From: Jacaranda mimosifolia
Lineage: Eukaryota; Streptophyta; Magnoliopsida; Lamiales; Bignoniaceae
Reading direction: 5' to 3'
DNA: 64,000 bases
Assembly (NCBI GenBank): GCA_018894105.1
Contig: CM032133.1
Location: 11,546,501 to 11,610,500 of the forward strand
The notes beneath the pieces are model-generated. The model made no database searches. It was not told the DNA's origin and saw nothing but the letters and a program-made list of their open reading frames with translations. The position numbers were made by a program, and so were the translations under genes. Positions 23,772 through 35,777 of this stretch are shown piece by piece. Each line of letters opens with the position of its first letter. Position 1 is the stretch's first letter.

Positions 23772-26219
23772 GTGAAACTATTTTTGCTAACACTTCTTGC
23801 AAGGTTTTTTTTTTTAAATGAGAATTATTTTTTCCAAGGAGGTAAAGGTAAAGAACCCTCTAATGAGAAAGCTAATATGACACTAGATATAAAGGTGATG
23901 TACATGGCATTTACTAGTCAATTTCAGAAGTTGAAAAGTATGCTTGATGAGATGGATGAGTTGAGAAAGGAGGTGGCACATAATATTTTTGGGAATGGTA
24001 GATGAAATAGGCTTCCATATGGGTTTAATCAAAAGATGTTTGAGGATTAATTTGATGATAGTAGTTCGGTTAAGAATAGAGGGGGTGAAACTAGATTCGA
24101 AGCTAGGAGGGACAGCAATTTAAATGCCATCAAGATGAAAATTCCATCATTTAAAGGGCAAAATGATGTTGAAGCATACTTGGAGTAGGAGAGAAAGGTC
24201 AAATTGATCTTTGACTACCATAACTACTCTGAAGAGAAAAAATGAGACTCAAAGCAGTTGAATTCATTGACAATGCATTAGTTTGGTGGGATTAATTAGT
24301 GCAATCTAGGAAGAGAAATAGTGAGAGACCTATTAAGACTTGGGCAGATATGAAGGCCATTATGGAGATAAGATTTATTCCATCTTGCTATTACATGGAG
24401 ATACACCAAAAACTGCAAAGACTCATTCAAGGGTCTAAGTTAGTTGAGGACTACCATAAGGAGATAGAGATGTTGATGGTTAAGGCCAACATAGAGGAGG
24501 ATACATTAGTGGTAATGACTAGATTTATAAATGGTTGAATAGAGAAATTGTTGATGTTGCAGACCTACAAAATTATGTGGAGATAGAGTTTTTGGTGAGC
24601 ATAGCTATAAAGGTGGAGAAACAATAAAAGTAGAAAAGGGCAGCCCAGATATTTCAAAATTCCAACACAAAATAGGGTTCAAAACGGCAAAAATATGATG
24701 AAAAAAAAAGAGATAGGGGCTTAGGTTCCAAGAAGAAAGGGCTGGATACATCAAGGAATAGGGGTGAGCATCGGTCGGTTTGGTAAATTTACCAACCGAA
24801 CCGATCGGTTAATTTACTGAATTTTATAAAAATTTCTGACCGTTGACCGCACCGAAAATTTTGGTTAACCGAAAGAATTAACCGAAAAATTTCGGTTTGG
24901 TTCAGTTAATTCACGAGTTGACCATTTTTTTTTTCTTTTCATTTTATAAGCCAAACAAGAGCTAATTTTCTGCCCCAAAAAGCAAATAGATTGTGCAAAC
25001 TGCAAGCCAATTTAAGCTCAACATTCAACATTCATCAATTCTCTACCTTTATCATACCAGTAATTCTTATACAACGGGGGAATAGAGCAACCCAGAGATC
25101 AAGATTTTGCCACAAATTCAATCAGTAAGTTTGCCACAAATAAAAACTGGAATAAAGAACAGAGAATATTGAAGAATAAATAACAGATAACTTGCTGACC
25201 GAGGGCCTGCTCCTGCTCCTGCTCCGGCAAGAACTTGCTGAAGTTGACTGGTTGAGTGGATCGAAAGTGGGCCGTGAAGACTGCTACCTGCTGGCTGCTG
25301 GTGTTGACAGAAGTGACTCGCGAGGGCTGGAAGCTAGATTATCTGGGCAGTGGGCTTGGAAGTTGGAAGTACCGAGTGGGTGACCGGCGAGGAGCGGAGG
25401 ACTGCCTAGACTGGGTCACTGACTCACTGGCTGAAGGCTGAAGCTGATGGGTTGAGACGCTGAGTGTGCAGTGTGCAGTGGGCACTAAGGCGAGGGCTGA
25501 GGGGTGAGGGCTGAGCCGTCAAAGAGGATGACTAGGTTTACCGATTTGAGATGGGTAGGGCATCGAGCGACGGGCAGTGGCTGTGGCAGAGAATTGAGAT
25601 TTGAGAGCTTAATCTAATAATCTTGACTTTTGAGAGTGTAAGACTAAGAAATGAGTAAAATGAATCGTATAAGCCCAAATACAACAAAACGATGTAGTTT
25701 TTAATTCGGGTTTTAATCGATTTTTTATGAAAATTAACCGCACCACACCGAAAACTGAAATTTTTTAAAAAATTAACCATTAACCGAACCGAAAATAAAT
25801 TGGACAAAACGGTTCGGTGAATTCGATTTCGGTTCGGTCTGTTAATCAATTTTTTCAGTTAATGGATAATTTTGCTCACCCCTATCAAGGAACAAAGATA
25901 AGAAGTCCACTCTACAAAATGGTATTTCTAATTCTTTTTCTTCCACTAATACTTCCAGATATAGGGATATTAAGTGCTTTAAATGTCAAGGTTTGGGTCA
26001 TTATGCATCTGAATGTCCAAACAAAAGAACTATAATTCTTATGGGTAGTGAAATTGTATCCAAGTCTGATGATGATAATAAGTCTGATGGTAGTGATAAT
26101 GATATGCCACCTTTAGAGGATGTTACAAGTGATGAAGATAATGTTGAATATGTTGTTCATGGTGAATCCCTTATTCATAGGCATGTATTGAACTTAAATG
26201 TTAAGGAGGAAAGATTATA
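23772..26219 (+). pseudogene. Outer gypsy gag, interrupted by a hAT
   Basis: Gag of a plant gypsy element in pieces: an N-terminal coiled-coil-like part (LKSMLDEMDELRKEVAH), the retrotransposon gag core (IKMKIPSFKGQNDVEAYLE, KAVEFIDNALVWWD, IKTWADMKAIMEIRFIPSCY, VEDYHKEIEMLMVKANI), then, after the hAT (24759-25884), the zinc knuckle CFKCQGLGHYASECPNK and an acidic linker (DDDNKSDGSDNDMPPLEDV). Several stops (about 24003, 24050, 24188, 24537) inactivate it. Gag would form the particle and bind RNA through the knuckle. Confidence 0.85.
24759..25884. mobile_element. hAT non-autonomous element with perfect TSD
   Basis: 1126 bp, ends TAGGGGTGAGCA and TGCTCACCCCTA (perfect 12-base inverted repeats), flanked by a perfect 8-bp duplication TCAAGGAA (24751-24758 and 25885-25892). 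The duplication length and terminal sequence are typical of plant hAT elements. Removing it rejoins the gypsy gag. Subterminal regions are full of ACCGAAC/GGTTCGGT words in both orientations. No transposase is seen; the open frames at 25192-25441 come from a GC-richer core and match nothing I recognise. Confidence 0.93.
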
Positions 26220-26505
26220 ACAAAGAGAAAATATATTTCACACCAGATGCTTGATAGGTGGTAAGGTATGTAGCTTAATAATTGATGGGGGTAGTTGTGC
26301 TAATACGGCTAGTACTACTTTAGTTGAGAAATTGGGCCTGAAGAGCGATAAACACCCTAATCCATACGGTTGCAATAGTTGAATGATAGTGGAGAGGTGA
26401 AAGTTACTAGGTAAGTTGTGGTAGCTTTTACTATTAGGAGATATAGTGATGAGGTAGTTTGTGATGTAGTACCCATGTAGACTAGCCATATGTTGTTGGG
26501 TAGGT
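26220..26505 (+). pseudogene. Outer gypsy protease
   Basis: Translates as TRCLIGGKVCSLIIDGGSC then ANTAS.., the retroviral-type aspartic protease of this gypsy family with the DGG active site in place of DTG/DSG. It then reads AFTIRRYSDEVVCDVVP and MLLGR. A homologue on the minus strand (60901-61106) shows the continuation GRPCQFDRHVM; here the match ends at about 26505 and unrelated sequence starts. Internal stops are present. Confidence 0.8.
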
Positions 26506-26529
26506 TTACATTGGAGTTATTATCTAGAT

Positions 26530-29500
26530 TTATTTTTTATTTTATCAAAAAAAGTACCCAATATTAGTAGTTATGTACTCCATAACTATGTTTATATGCT
26601 TAGTTTGCTAATGTTGTGTGCTTATTTTTCATATTTTTGTACTTGCTTTCCAAAGGCCGAGATGAGGCTCAATTCGATACATAAAACAACACATTAGACA
26701 TCCTAATGCAACAAAATTATGGTTTGTCGAAGAAATAGTTTGGATAGGCATATGTAGAAATGGTTTAGAGCACAAACACCTATATTCAACCACTTGCGCG
26801 CTCATTTATAGCATTGTGAAACTGTTCATGTATAATACCAAAATTCCCTGATGTGTTGATAATGATACACCATGGCCTTATGATCACGCAATGGCCAAAA
26901 TAGGCCGAATTGAACTATATCCCTCATGTGTTGAGACTGATATCGAAACTTCGCAAAAAAGTACCCAGTATAGGCATTTATGTGCTCTAGAACTGCATTT
27001 ATGTACTTAATTTGCAAATATTGTATACTTATTTTTCGTGTTCAAGTACTTGTTTTTGAAAGGTCGAGATGAGGCTCAATTCGATAATGAAACAACATAT
27101 AAGACACCCTAACACGACAAAATCATAGTTTGTTGAAGAAATAGTTTGAAACACAAATACTTACATCCAACCACTTGCGCGCTCATTTATAGTAGTGTAA
27201 AATCATTCATGTATAATACCAAAAATCCCTGATATGTTGATAATGATACACCATGGTCTTATGATCACGCAATGGCCAGATTAAGTCGAATTGAACTAGA
27301 TCCCTTATGTGCTGAGAATGATACCGAAACTTCATTAAAAGTACCCAGTATAGGCATTTATTTACTCTAGAATTGCATTTATGTACTAAATTTGCAAATA
27401 TTGTGTACTTATTTTTTGTGTTTAAGTACTTGCTTTCCAAAGCTGAGATGAAGTTCAATTCGATGCATGGAACAACACATAAGTGACTCAAACACAATAA
27501 AACCATGGTTTGTTGAAGAAATGGTTTGGATATGCACATGTAGAAATAATTGGGAACTCAAACACACATTCAACCACTTGCGCTCTTATTTATAGTAGTG
27601 TGAAATCGTTCATATATGGTACTGGAAATTCCTAATGTGCTGATAATGATATGCCATGGTTTTATGATCACGCAATGGCCAGATTAGGCCTAATTGAACT
27701 CGATCCCTTATGTACTAAGAATGATACCGGAAATCAACAAAAAGGTACCCAGTATAGGCATTTATGTACTATAGAACTGTGTTTATGTACTAAATTTGCA
27801 AATATTGTGTACCTATTTTTTTTGTTTAAGTACTTGCTTTCCAAGACCGAGATGAGGATCAATTCGATACATGGAACAACACATAAGTAACCTAAACACA
27901 ACAAAACCATGGTTTGTTGAAGAAATTATTTGGATATGCACATGTAGAAATGGTTGGGAACTCAAACACACACATTCAGCCATTTGCGCTCTTATTTATA
28001 GTAGTGTGAAATCGTTCATATATGGTACTGAAAATTCCTAATGTGCTGATAATGATATGCTATGGTCTCATGACCACGCAATGGCTAGATTAGGCCACCA
28101 TTAAACTCGATCCCTTATGTACTCAGAATAATACCCAAAATCAACAAAAAAATACCCAGTATTGATAGTTATGTACTCCAGAACGGCATTTATGTACTTA
28201 GTTTGCCAATATTGTGTACTTAATTTTCATGTTTATGTACTTGCTTTTCCAAATGCTGACATGAAGCTCAATTCGATGCGTGGAACAACAAATAAGACAC
28301 CGTAACATGACAAAATTGTGGTCTATTGAAGAAATGGTCGTGATAATACGTGTTGAAATGGTTGGGAACTCAAACACACATTCAACCACTTACGCTCTTA
28401 TTTATAGTAGTGTGAAATCGTTTATATATGGAACTTGAAATGCCTACTGTAGATAATGATATGTTATGGTCTTATGATCACGCAATGGTCAAATTAGGCT
28501 GAAATGAACTTGATCCCTTATGTGCTGATAATGATAACAAAAATCCACAGAAAAGTACACAGTATTAGCATTTATGTACTCTGAAACTGCATTATGTACT
28601 TAATTTACTAATGTTGTGTACCTATTATGCATGTCTTCTGTACTTGCTTTTAAAAAGGTCGAGTTGAGGCTTAATTCGATGCGTGGAACAACATATAAGG
28701 CATACTAACGCAACAAAACTATGGTTTATTGAAGAAATGGTTGTGATAGTACATGTTGAAATATTTGGGAACTCAAACACCTATATGCAACTACTTGTGC
28801 TCTCATTCATGGTATTATAAACCATTGATACATGAGCTAAACGAATCCTCCCAACACCACATTGAAAACCAATGAGCCTATCATGACTATATGAGTCTTA
28901 TGATCACACAATGGCTGATTAGGTCGAAATGAACTCGATCCCTTATGTGCTGAGAATGATACAAAAAATTGGTGAAAAAGTACCTAGTTTTAGCAGTTAT
29001 GTGTTCCATAACCACATTTATGTACTTGATTTGTTAATGTTGTATACTTATTTCTTATGTTTATGTACTTATTTTTCAAAAGCCCGCGATAAGGCACAAT
29101 TCGATGTGTGCAACAACGCATAAGACACCCTGGCGTGATAAAATTGTGGTTTGTTGAAGAAATAATCGTGATAGTATGTGTTTTATTAGTTGGGAACTCA
29201 AACACCCACATCGACAACTTGTGCTCTCATTCGGAGTAGTATAAACCATTAACACATAAGGCAAACTAATCCTCCCGACACCATCATGGAAAACTAGTGA
29301 ACTTAGCATGACTCTACGAGTCCTAGGACTAATATGACTTGGTCTTACAATCACGCAATGGCCAGATTAGGCCGAATTGAACTTGATCCCTTATGTATTG
29401 AGAATAATACCAAAAATCATATAAAAAGTACCCACAATTAGCAGTTATGTACTCCAGAACTATATTTATGTACTTATTTTGCAAATATTGTGTACTTGTA

Positions 29501-30010
29501 CTTATGTACATACTTTCCAAAGGCCGAGATGAGGTTCAATTTGATGTGTGGAACAATACATAAAGCATACTAATGTGAAAAAACCATGGTTTGTCGAATA
29601 AATAGTCGTGATAGTACCTATTGAAATGGTTGGGAACTCAAACACCCACATGCAACCACTTGCGCTCTCATTCATAGTAGTATAAACCATTGATGCATGA
29701 GCTAAAAAAATTCTCCCGACACCACCATCGCCATCGATAACCAGTGAACCTGTCATGACTATATGAGTCGTGGGACTAATATGCCATGGTCTTATGATCA
29801 TGTAATGGCCATATTAAGCCGAAATGAACTCGATTCCATATGTGCTAAGAATGATACCAGAAATTCGTAGAAAAGTACTTACTATTGACATTTTTGTACT
29901 TCAGAACTGCGTTTATGTACTTAATTTGCTAATGTTGTGTACCTATTTTTCGTGTTTATGTACTTGATTTTTCTGCGTTTATGTATGTGGAATTTTATTA
30001 CTTGTGTACT
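26530..30010. repeat. Tandem array, about nine 380-450-bp units
   Basis: The marker GTACCCAGTAT (or a variant) begins units near 26554, 26961, 27341, 27745, 28153, 28555, 28980, 29428 and 29875. Each unit has clustered (T)TATGTACTT words, a CGAGATGAGGCTCAATTCGA phrase, GGTTTGTTGAAGAAATGGTT and TTATGATCACGCAATGGCC. The short frames repeated on both strands are by-products of the repeat. It lies just beyond the end of the minus-strand Ulp1-like gene. Early units are about 405 bp and the last two about 448 bp because of an insertion near CCCGACACCA. Confidence 0.88.
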
Positions 30011-30219
30011 TACTTTGAGCTAACTTGTAACATATATATCTTTACTAGCATTTATTTATAAATAACTTTCTAAATTATAGTATAAATTGTAAACACCATC
30101 CATTTCTAATCATCCAAAATACACAAATTATAAATGTTATCCAGTAAGAATTCAGAAATACTGAAATATAAAATAACAAAATAATCAATTCATCCAAATA
30201 ATAACCATTCGAACATCAT

Positions 30220-31060
30220 TCTTCTCCCTTAGAATACATTAAACCATGCTCATCAGTTAGAATTTTTACAGCAACATGTGCTCGATACACATCTATAGAG
30301 CATTCATTTGCATAATGCCAAAAATCCTTTGTGTTTTTTACATAACACTCAGCCCAAAGATATACATAAACTCCACAGTCCAGGTCCCCATTTTGTTGGC
30401 GACTAAAATGTATCTACACTTCTTTTTGCGGCACAATATACCCAAAGTAGTGTTTTAGGTATCCAGTGAAAAACTTGGCCTACAAAAGTATTTGTTACTT
30501 TTTATTCAAATACTTGGATGAATGTATCACAAATATAAGCGAACTTACAAAATCTTTTATCGTTGCTTTCGTCTGGGGAGACCAGGATGAGTTTATCTGT
30601 ATAAACTTCTTCTCAATCATGTCCAACACAAGGAAGAACCAGTGATAATGGCTGTTAATGGGGAATATAATAAATTGACACTTGTTTAGCACATCTAAAT
30701 TCAGCTTTTCCAGGAACTTGCGAATGCTTAGTCGACTAATAAATTTTGGAATTTTGTCTTGTTTGCACGCCTCATATTTTCTTTCTCAAGTTCTCTCAAA
30801 ATTTCCTCCTACCAACAATTAATGTTAGAACTTGTTAAATCAAGTTATTTGTAGTTGGAAACACAAAACAAACACTATATACCTGCACGTACGGAGTCAA
30901 ACACCAAGTATTGTGATCATATTTTTCTCTGAATGAAGGACTGCACAAGATCTTTATGTAGCAATCAATTAAATCTAACCTCAAATCTTTTTCGAACAAC
31001 AGATTGCAAAACACGTATCCTCCAATTTGAAGATTAGGCCCATCCTAAACATTAACACTA
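30220..31060 (-). pseudogene. Ulp1-like cysteine protease domain (peptidase C48)
   Basis: Minus-strand exons give IGGYVFCNLLFEKDLRLD.. and PSFREKYDHNTWCLTPYVQ (31050-30890), then FLEKLNLDVLNKCQFIIFPI, SHYHWFFLVLDMIEKKFIQI (30720-30600) and QQNGDLDCGVYVYLWAECY (about 30395-30340). These are the family's catalytic His block (HW), the oxyanion glutamine and the catalytic cysteine (DCG). The usual Asp after the core strand appears as Asn (INS), which would weaken or abolish activity. Real members remove SUMO-like modifiers; transposon-carried copies are known in plants. Frames are split by introns and by stops. Confidence 0.8.
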
Positions 31061-31179
31061 CAACAATAAATCATCATGTTACTCAAATCATCAAATTACT
31101 ATAAAAAGAATAATGTGTATTCACTATAATTACTCTATTTTATCTCATTGCAGATATGAGTCAATAATTGCTCTATCCT

Positions 31180-32240
31180 TATCAAATATCTCGGACCACT
31201 CTCTATAATCTCTTCATCCTCGAAATTGATTAAAGAAGTCCTCAGTATCTGATAAATTGGAGTCAGCAGATCCAATCTCTATCAACTCAGTACTTTGGAC
31301 ATCCTTCATCTTTTCTTATCAAAAATGCAATACACATATCCAGTACTTCAGTTCAACTATGTAGTATTTTTTTAAGGCAATTCAGTATTTGTCACACTTA
31401 CATCAACTATAAAAACTCCAAAATGCACTATTTAAAACTTGTATACACATACCTTCTCCTTGTTGCCACGGTTCTTATAAGCAATCTGTTTTACTCTTGT
31501 CCTTCGTGGTGTGATGCTAGGTGAAACAATGTCCATTTCTTTTCTTTTTTGGGTCGTCTTATTTCGGTCTCGCATACTTTTCATGATAAAAGCTATGGTC
31601 ATTTCCAGGGTAGAACATCCCCTAATTAAGAACTTTTATGGTGAATTCCACCATCATCACCTTCGTCTTGCCTTTTCACTTGCTCCACTTTTTCATCTTT
31701 CTTTTGCTCTTCTTCATGTTTTTTTTCATCATTTTCTCCATTTTTCTCTTCCTCATTCTCTTTCCTACTTCTCCCTCTTTCTCATCCTCTTTCTCCTCCT
31801 CCTCTTCTTCCTCTTCTTCTGGCTCTTTTTCTTTTAACTTCTCTTTGCCTTTCTTCTTCTCAGCCTCAACTCCAATGGCAAGTCCTTTATTTTCAAGAAA
31901 GAATAGTCTTTCTTTCAGTAATTCTATTTCTTTTTCTTTCTCACTTAACATTCCTTGCAAGCCATACACATCAAAAGTTGTTTTTCCATGATGTATTGGT
32001 AACAACAATTTCTCTTCATCGGGGAATAGATAAATATCCACAACCTGTTCAAACATAACTTTACATTAGTCTTTAATTTTATATGTACATAAAACCATTA
32101 TAAAAACAAAGATAAGGAATATAAGTTATTACTATATTTCTAGTAATCGTCTTGAATTTTTCGTCTGTATTAGCAACGCAATTAATTTGTCGTTTCCAAG
32201 CAAGGAATCCATTCATAAACCCAGCCTGTCATTCAAAAGA
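31180..32240 (-). pseudogene. Ulp1-like gene, central region with acidic coiled coil
   Basis: Between the N-terminal domain and the protease. An exon at 32227-32130 reads AGFMNGFLAWKRQINCVANT. A 126-aa frame (32056-31676) has HHGKTTFDVYGLQGMLSEKE, then a charged helix (EIELLKERLFFLENKG) and a long Glu/Lys run, as is common in this protein type. A further piece near 31310-31200 reads STELIEIGSADSNLSDTEDF. The plus-strand frames here (31511-31991) are the complement of the Glu/Lys run. Confidence 0.6.
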
Positions 32241-32304
32241 AGAATTATGTAATGTTGTAGTTACTCAACAATAGTAATAAAAAATATTAGTAGCAACAAT
32301 GCCA

Positions 32305-33052
32305 TTAACTTACCATCAGGCCAACACTACATCCATCAAAGTATTTCTTTTCTAGACCTTCCCCCATTTCACCTCCTAGATGCACCAAAATCTCATCATG
32401 CAAAAACTTAAATGCACCAACTCCCCATGCATAAAGGCCGATGGAAGATAAATCATCCACGTACGACAGAAGGATTCTAGGCATCGAATAGTTACTAGTT
32501 GGAATCAAAATACAGTTGAAAACTAGTAGTATGTACATCCTAATAAAATCATCTATATCTTGATCACTATGCTTTTCTACCAACTCATTCAATCTTTTAC
32601 AAATCTCCACTCTAGTGACTTTCTTTTTTTTTTTCCTTCAAATAATCGTTTAATAGTTTATGACGCTGCTTTATATCAAAATTCATAGGTTGCCCTACGT
32701 GCTGCAACCCCACAACAATAGAAAAGTCCCTCGTAGTAAAAGGAAGCCTAATATTGTTACCAAAAATAAAAGAACAAGACCTAATATCAAACCTCCTTAA
32801 GAGAGCTTCAATTCTAATAACACTATTAGTACTCAATTTACTTAAATTAGTCACTTTAAGGTACGCAGAAAATGGGGTTCTCTTTAGTGCATCAGTGTGT
32901 CTGAAGCTCATCTTACCGTCCAACTCTTTCATAATATTTTTAAAGTAGCCTGGAGAGCATCGAGAATACAGCTCAGAGTCTCTATTACGTTCGGTAGTTT
33001 GGTGTGCACTTCCTCGAGTTTTAACCATTATTTCTGTAGAAAAGAGAGACAT
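32305..33052 (-). pseudogene. Ulp1-like gene N-terminus, DUF1985/plant-mobile-domain-like
   Basis: Two overlapping frames, 33052-32612 (146 aa) and 32610-32305 (101 aa), separated by a frameshift in an A-run at about 32630. Motifs are IEALLRRFDIRSCSFIFGN, IRLPFTTRDFSIVVGLQHVG, then MYILLVFNCILIPTSNYSMP, LSYVDDLSSIGLYAWGVGAF and KFLHDEIL. This is the arrangement of the DUF1985-type domain that precedes Ulp1 domains in plant transposon-derived proteins. The proposed start is the ATG at 33052 or the internal MVKTRGSAHQ at 33027. It is transcribed towards the protease exons. Confidence 0.7.
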
Positions 33053-33069
33053 ACATAACTACATAAACA

Positions 33070-33600
33070 CTACATTGGAGGTTTTGGAACAACAAGTAAC
33101 AATTTAAATACTAAAAAAGTTTGAATTTTGGTACCAAAAAGAGTTGCACAAAATACTGAATTGGAGGTTTTATGTACTGCAACTCACAGTTTAAATACTA
33201 AAAGTTTAAATTTTTGTACCACTAAGACTGCACATAATACTGAATTGGAGGTTTTGTGTGCTACAACTCACAATTTAAATACTAAAAGTTTCAGATTTTG
33301 TAAAAAAAAGAAAAAAAAAACTACATAGCATACTAATTTGGAGGTTTTGTGTGCTGCAACTCACAATTTAAATACTAAAAGTTTCAATTTTTGTAAAAAA
33401 AAAAAAAAAAAAACTACATAGCATACTAATTTGGAGGTTTTGTGTATTGCAAAGTAAGAATTAAAATATTGAAAACTTGAAGTTTGCTACCGAAAAAATT
33501 GGTTCATAATACTAAATTGGAGATCTATACTGCAAGTCACAATTTAGATATTGAAAATTTGAATTTTCATACCATATTATTTGAAAATAATACTAATCAT
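33070..33600. repeat. Short tandem array, about 85-95-bp units
   Basis: About six units upstream of the Ulp1-like gene, each containing TTGGAGGTTTTGTGTGCTGC, an ACTCACAATTTAAATACTAA phrase and AAAGTTT..TTTTTGTA. Units begin near 33075, 33160, 33245, 33340, 33432 and 33518. Two units contain long A runs. No coding potential is credible. Confidence 0.8.
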
Positions 33601-34430
33601 ATAAATTATGAGTTTGCAGGAATGGATGCCCTAGAAATGCTTAAACATGATGTATACACATCTTAAACACCATAAATAAGATAATATCTCTAAAATTCAG
33701 TTGCAAACAACTAATATACATTACACCTTATATGAATTATATAATTACTAAATTCAGATAATTGATATTTGAAGCATACAATTCAAATAACAATTGAAAT
33801 ATAAATTGACATTATTCAAGTACCAAAAAACTTATATTAGGATTTTTTTTAATAATTAAAATCCTTCTTAAAATAATAATAACAAACATCAAATAAGAAG
33901 CAAACAGAGTAATGTACTGCATTCTCTTCTGTGTTCTAATACAGAAATAACAAAATAGAAAATTACACAACTTACTTCGTAGGCTATGCAATTGAGGGGC
34001 GAAAATAGAAACCCTTCTAGCTATTACCACAAAAATAATGGAGAAAAGTCAGTTCCCAAACAAGAAACTGAAAGAGATGAAGATTTCATTGCAACACTAG
34101 CGTGGAAATGGCAAGTAGAGCGTCATTGCTGCATTCGTTAGGTTTGCACAGATAGAGAGAATAGGAAGAGAAAAATGTGAGGGAATGGGAAGAGAAAATG
34201 TGAGTTGTGGGACTAACAATTTTGTTAGTGGGAAAATGGAGAGTTTTTGGTCATTTTCAATTTATGCTAGGGCTTTTTATCTTTTTACTTCAAGTGGGGA
34301 GTGAACTCTAAACTAAAGTTGGAAGTGGGGAGTTAAAACTAAGGAAATGGTGACTGGGGACTAATCCCTAAAATGTAAGTTGGTTTGGGGATTTTTGGCT
34401 AAATAACCAAAGTTTATCTCTGAAATTTGT
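33600..34430. other. Upstream flank of the Ulp1-like gene; possible element end
   Basis: AT-rich and without a gene. The stretch at 34229-34415 repeats short GTGGGGA-type phrases and ends GGGGATTTTTGGCTAAATAACC. Read from the other strand, that starts GGTTATTTAGCCAAAAATCC, which looks like a Mutator-like terminus. I could not find the matching end on the far side of the 26530-30010 array. Confidence 0.35.
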
Positions 34431-35639
34431 CTGAAATCAAAACATTGGTAGTAATGAGAATTTTACAGTTAAAAAAAAATCCTAAAATTTATCTTTAATT
34501 AAATAATTTTATTAATACTAATTAACTTAAAAATAAATTTTCAAACATTATTAGTTATAAAAAAATCATTTAAAAAAAAGTTAAAATTACTAAATAATAA
34601 AGAAAGACACACTAGGTTAGAGAAGGCACAAGATAAGACTTTCCTCCCAAGTCTTTTCACGGTAATCAAATGAGTTCTTCTCATGTGCAAGGGTTTTTCT
34701 CCCTAAATTCTTCAGCACACTAAACACGATTTAGTAAAAATCACCATTCCATCTCTCCATGAAATCAAAGATGCCCCTTAACACTTGAGGAGTTTGAAGT
34801 CGACGAGAACGAGTAGAAGGAAAAAAACACCATTTTACCACTTCATTTTGAAAGTATTTTGTGGAAAATCTGAAGAACGTTTAAACCTAACTCTTTGAGT
34901 GGATTTATGACTAATTTTAAAGGTTTTTTTTTTCTTTTCCCTACCATATTTTTTATTGTAGTTATTAGGTTTGGGTATAAATTACTTTGCGTATGTATTT
35001 TGATTTTAGGGGTTCTCTGAAAGTGAGTTGCTTTGAGAAATTAGTTAAAGAAATAGAAGAAATCAAAGGTTTGGGAGAATAGGCTTCAATTACTTCTTGA
35101 AATTTGTTCTTTCAGAATAGTTTTCTTAGTATTTTGTTTTCCTTATTTTCTTTTCATTTAAGCCCCATTTTTTTGATACTCTGTGGAGATTTGGTTCTTG
35201 CAATTATTTTTTACTATATTTTATAGTTGCTGAAATTTGGATTTAGATGCTGGTTTTGCCTGTACCAATTTATTTAATTATGCCTTTTATTTGGTCAATA
35301 AAAATAGACAGTATTTTTAGATTCACAACTTCTTAGAGGCAATGGAGCCACCCTTTGGTTCATAAGCCAGAGTGCAGATGGTTTTCTTTGATATCATTGA
35401 TACCGTTTGAAGTAGGCTTGATTACAGATTCTTGCAGCCCCAACTAATATTCATTTGAAAGTTCATGTCTTTAGCTCCAAAGTTTATACATGAATAGAGT
35501 CAACTTTTAGTTGCATTCTAGGTTGATATTCCAATGAGAATTTATTCTTTCTTGCATCCTTGGACTAGCAGACAAAGAAAAAAGAATGAAAAGAAAAAAT
35601 TAGAGTTGGGAAAGTTTCAAATTTTTGAACTTGGAGGAA
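34431..35639. other. Unassigned, AT-rich sequence
   Basis: No transposon family recognised and no convincing open frame. It is less repetitive than its surroundings and may be original host sequence, perhaps upstream of the pseudouridine synthase gene. An ATGGAGCCACCC.. start at 35343 stops within a few codons. Confidence 0.3.
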
Positions 35640-35649
35640 TTCAGTGGTT

Positions 35650-35777
35650 AATGTAACGATCGAAAATTAATTAAGTAAAATAATTAATTTAAAAAATTAT
35701 TTAAAATAATTATTTATGATTATATTAACTAAAACTAATAAATATCAATATTTATTTTTTTAGTTTTAATATAACTT
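35650..35777. mobile_element. MITE-like 128-bp insertion
   Basis: Flanked by the 10-base direct repeat TTCAGTGGTT at 35640-35649 and 35778-35787. The insert is almost pure AT (AATTAATTAAGTAAAATAAT-type) and partly self-complementary (TAACTAAAACTAATAAATA against TATTTTTTTAGTTTTAATAT). The duplication length suggests a Mutator-type origin. Confidence 0.5.

Noticed and set aside
25192..25441. Two overlapping frames in a GC-rich stretch
   Set aside because: They lie in the core of a non-autonomous hAT, overlap each other and contain simple repeats; no homology recognised.
26826..29801. Series of similar 60-110-aa frames on both strands
   Set aside because: They repeat because the 400-bp unit repeats; none continues across units.
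26530..30010. CRISPR-like array
   Set aside because: Units are about 400 bp with diverged repeats and no short identical repeat/spacer pattern; the DNA is a plant nuclear genome.
31511..31991. Plus-strand frames rich in Leu, Phe and Ser
   Set aside because: They are the complement of the Glu/Lys-rich coiled coil of the minus-strand Ulp1-like gene.
35343..35450. Possible start codon of the pseudouridine synthase gene (ATGGAGCCACCC)
   Set aside because: It reaches a stop after a few codons and nothing downstream resembles the enzyme.
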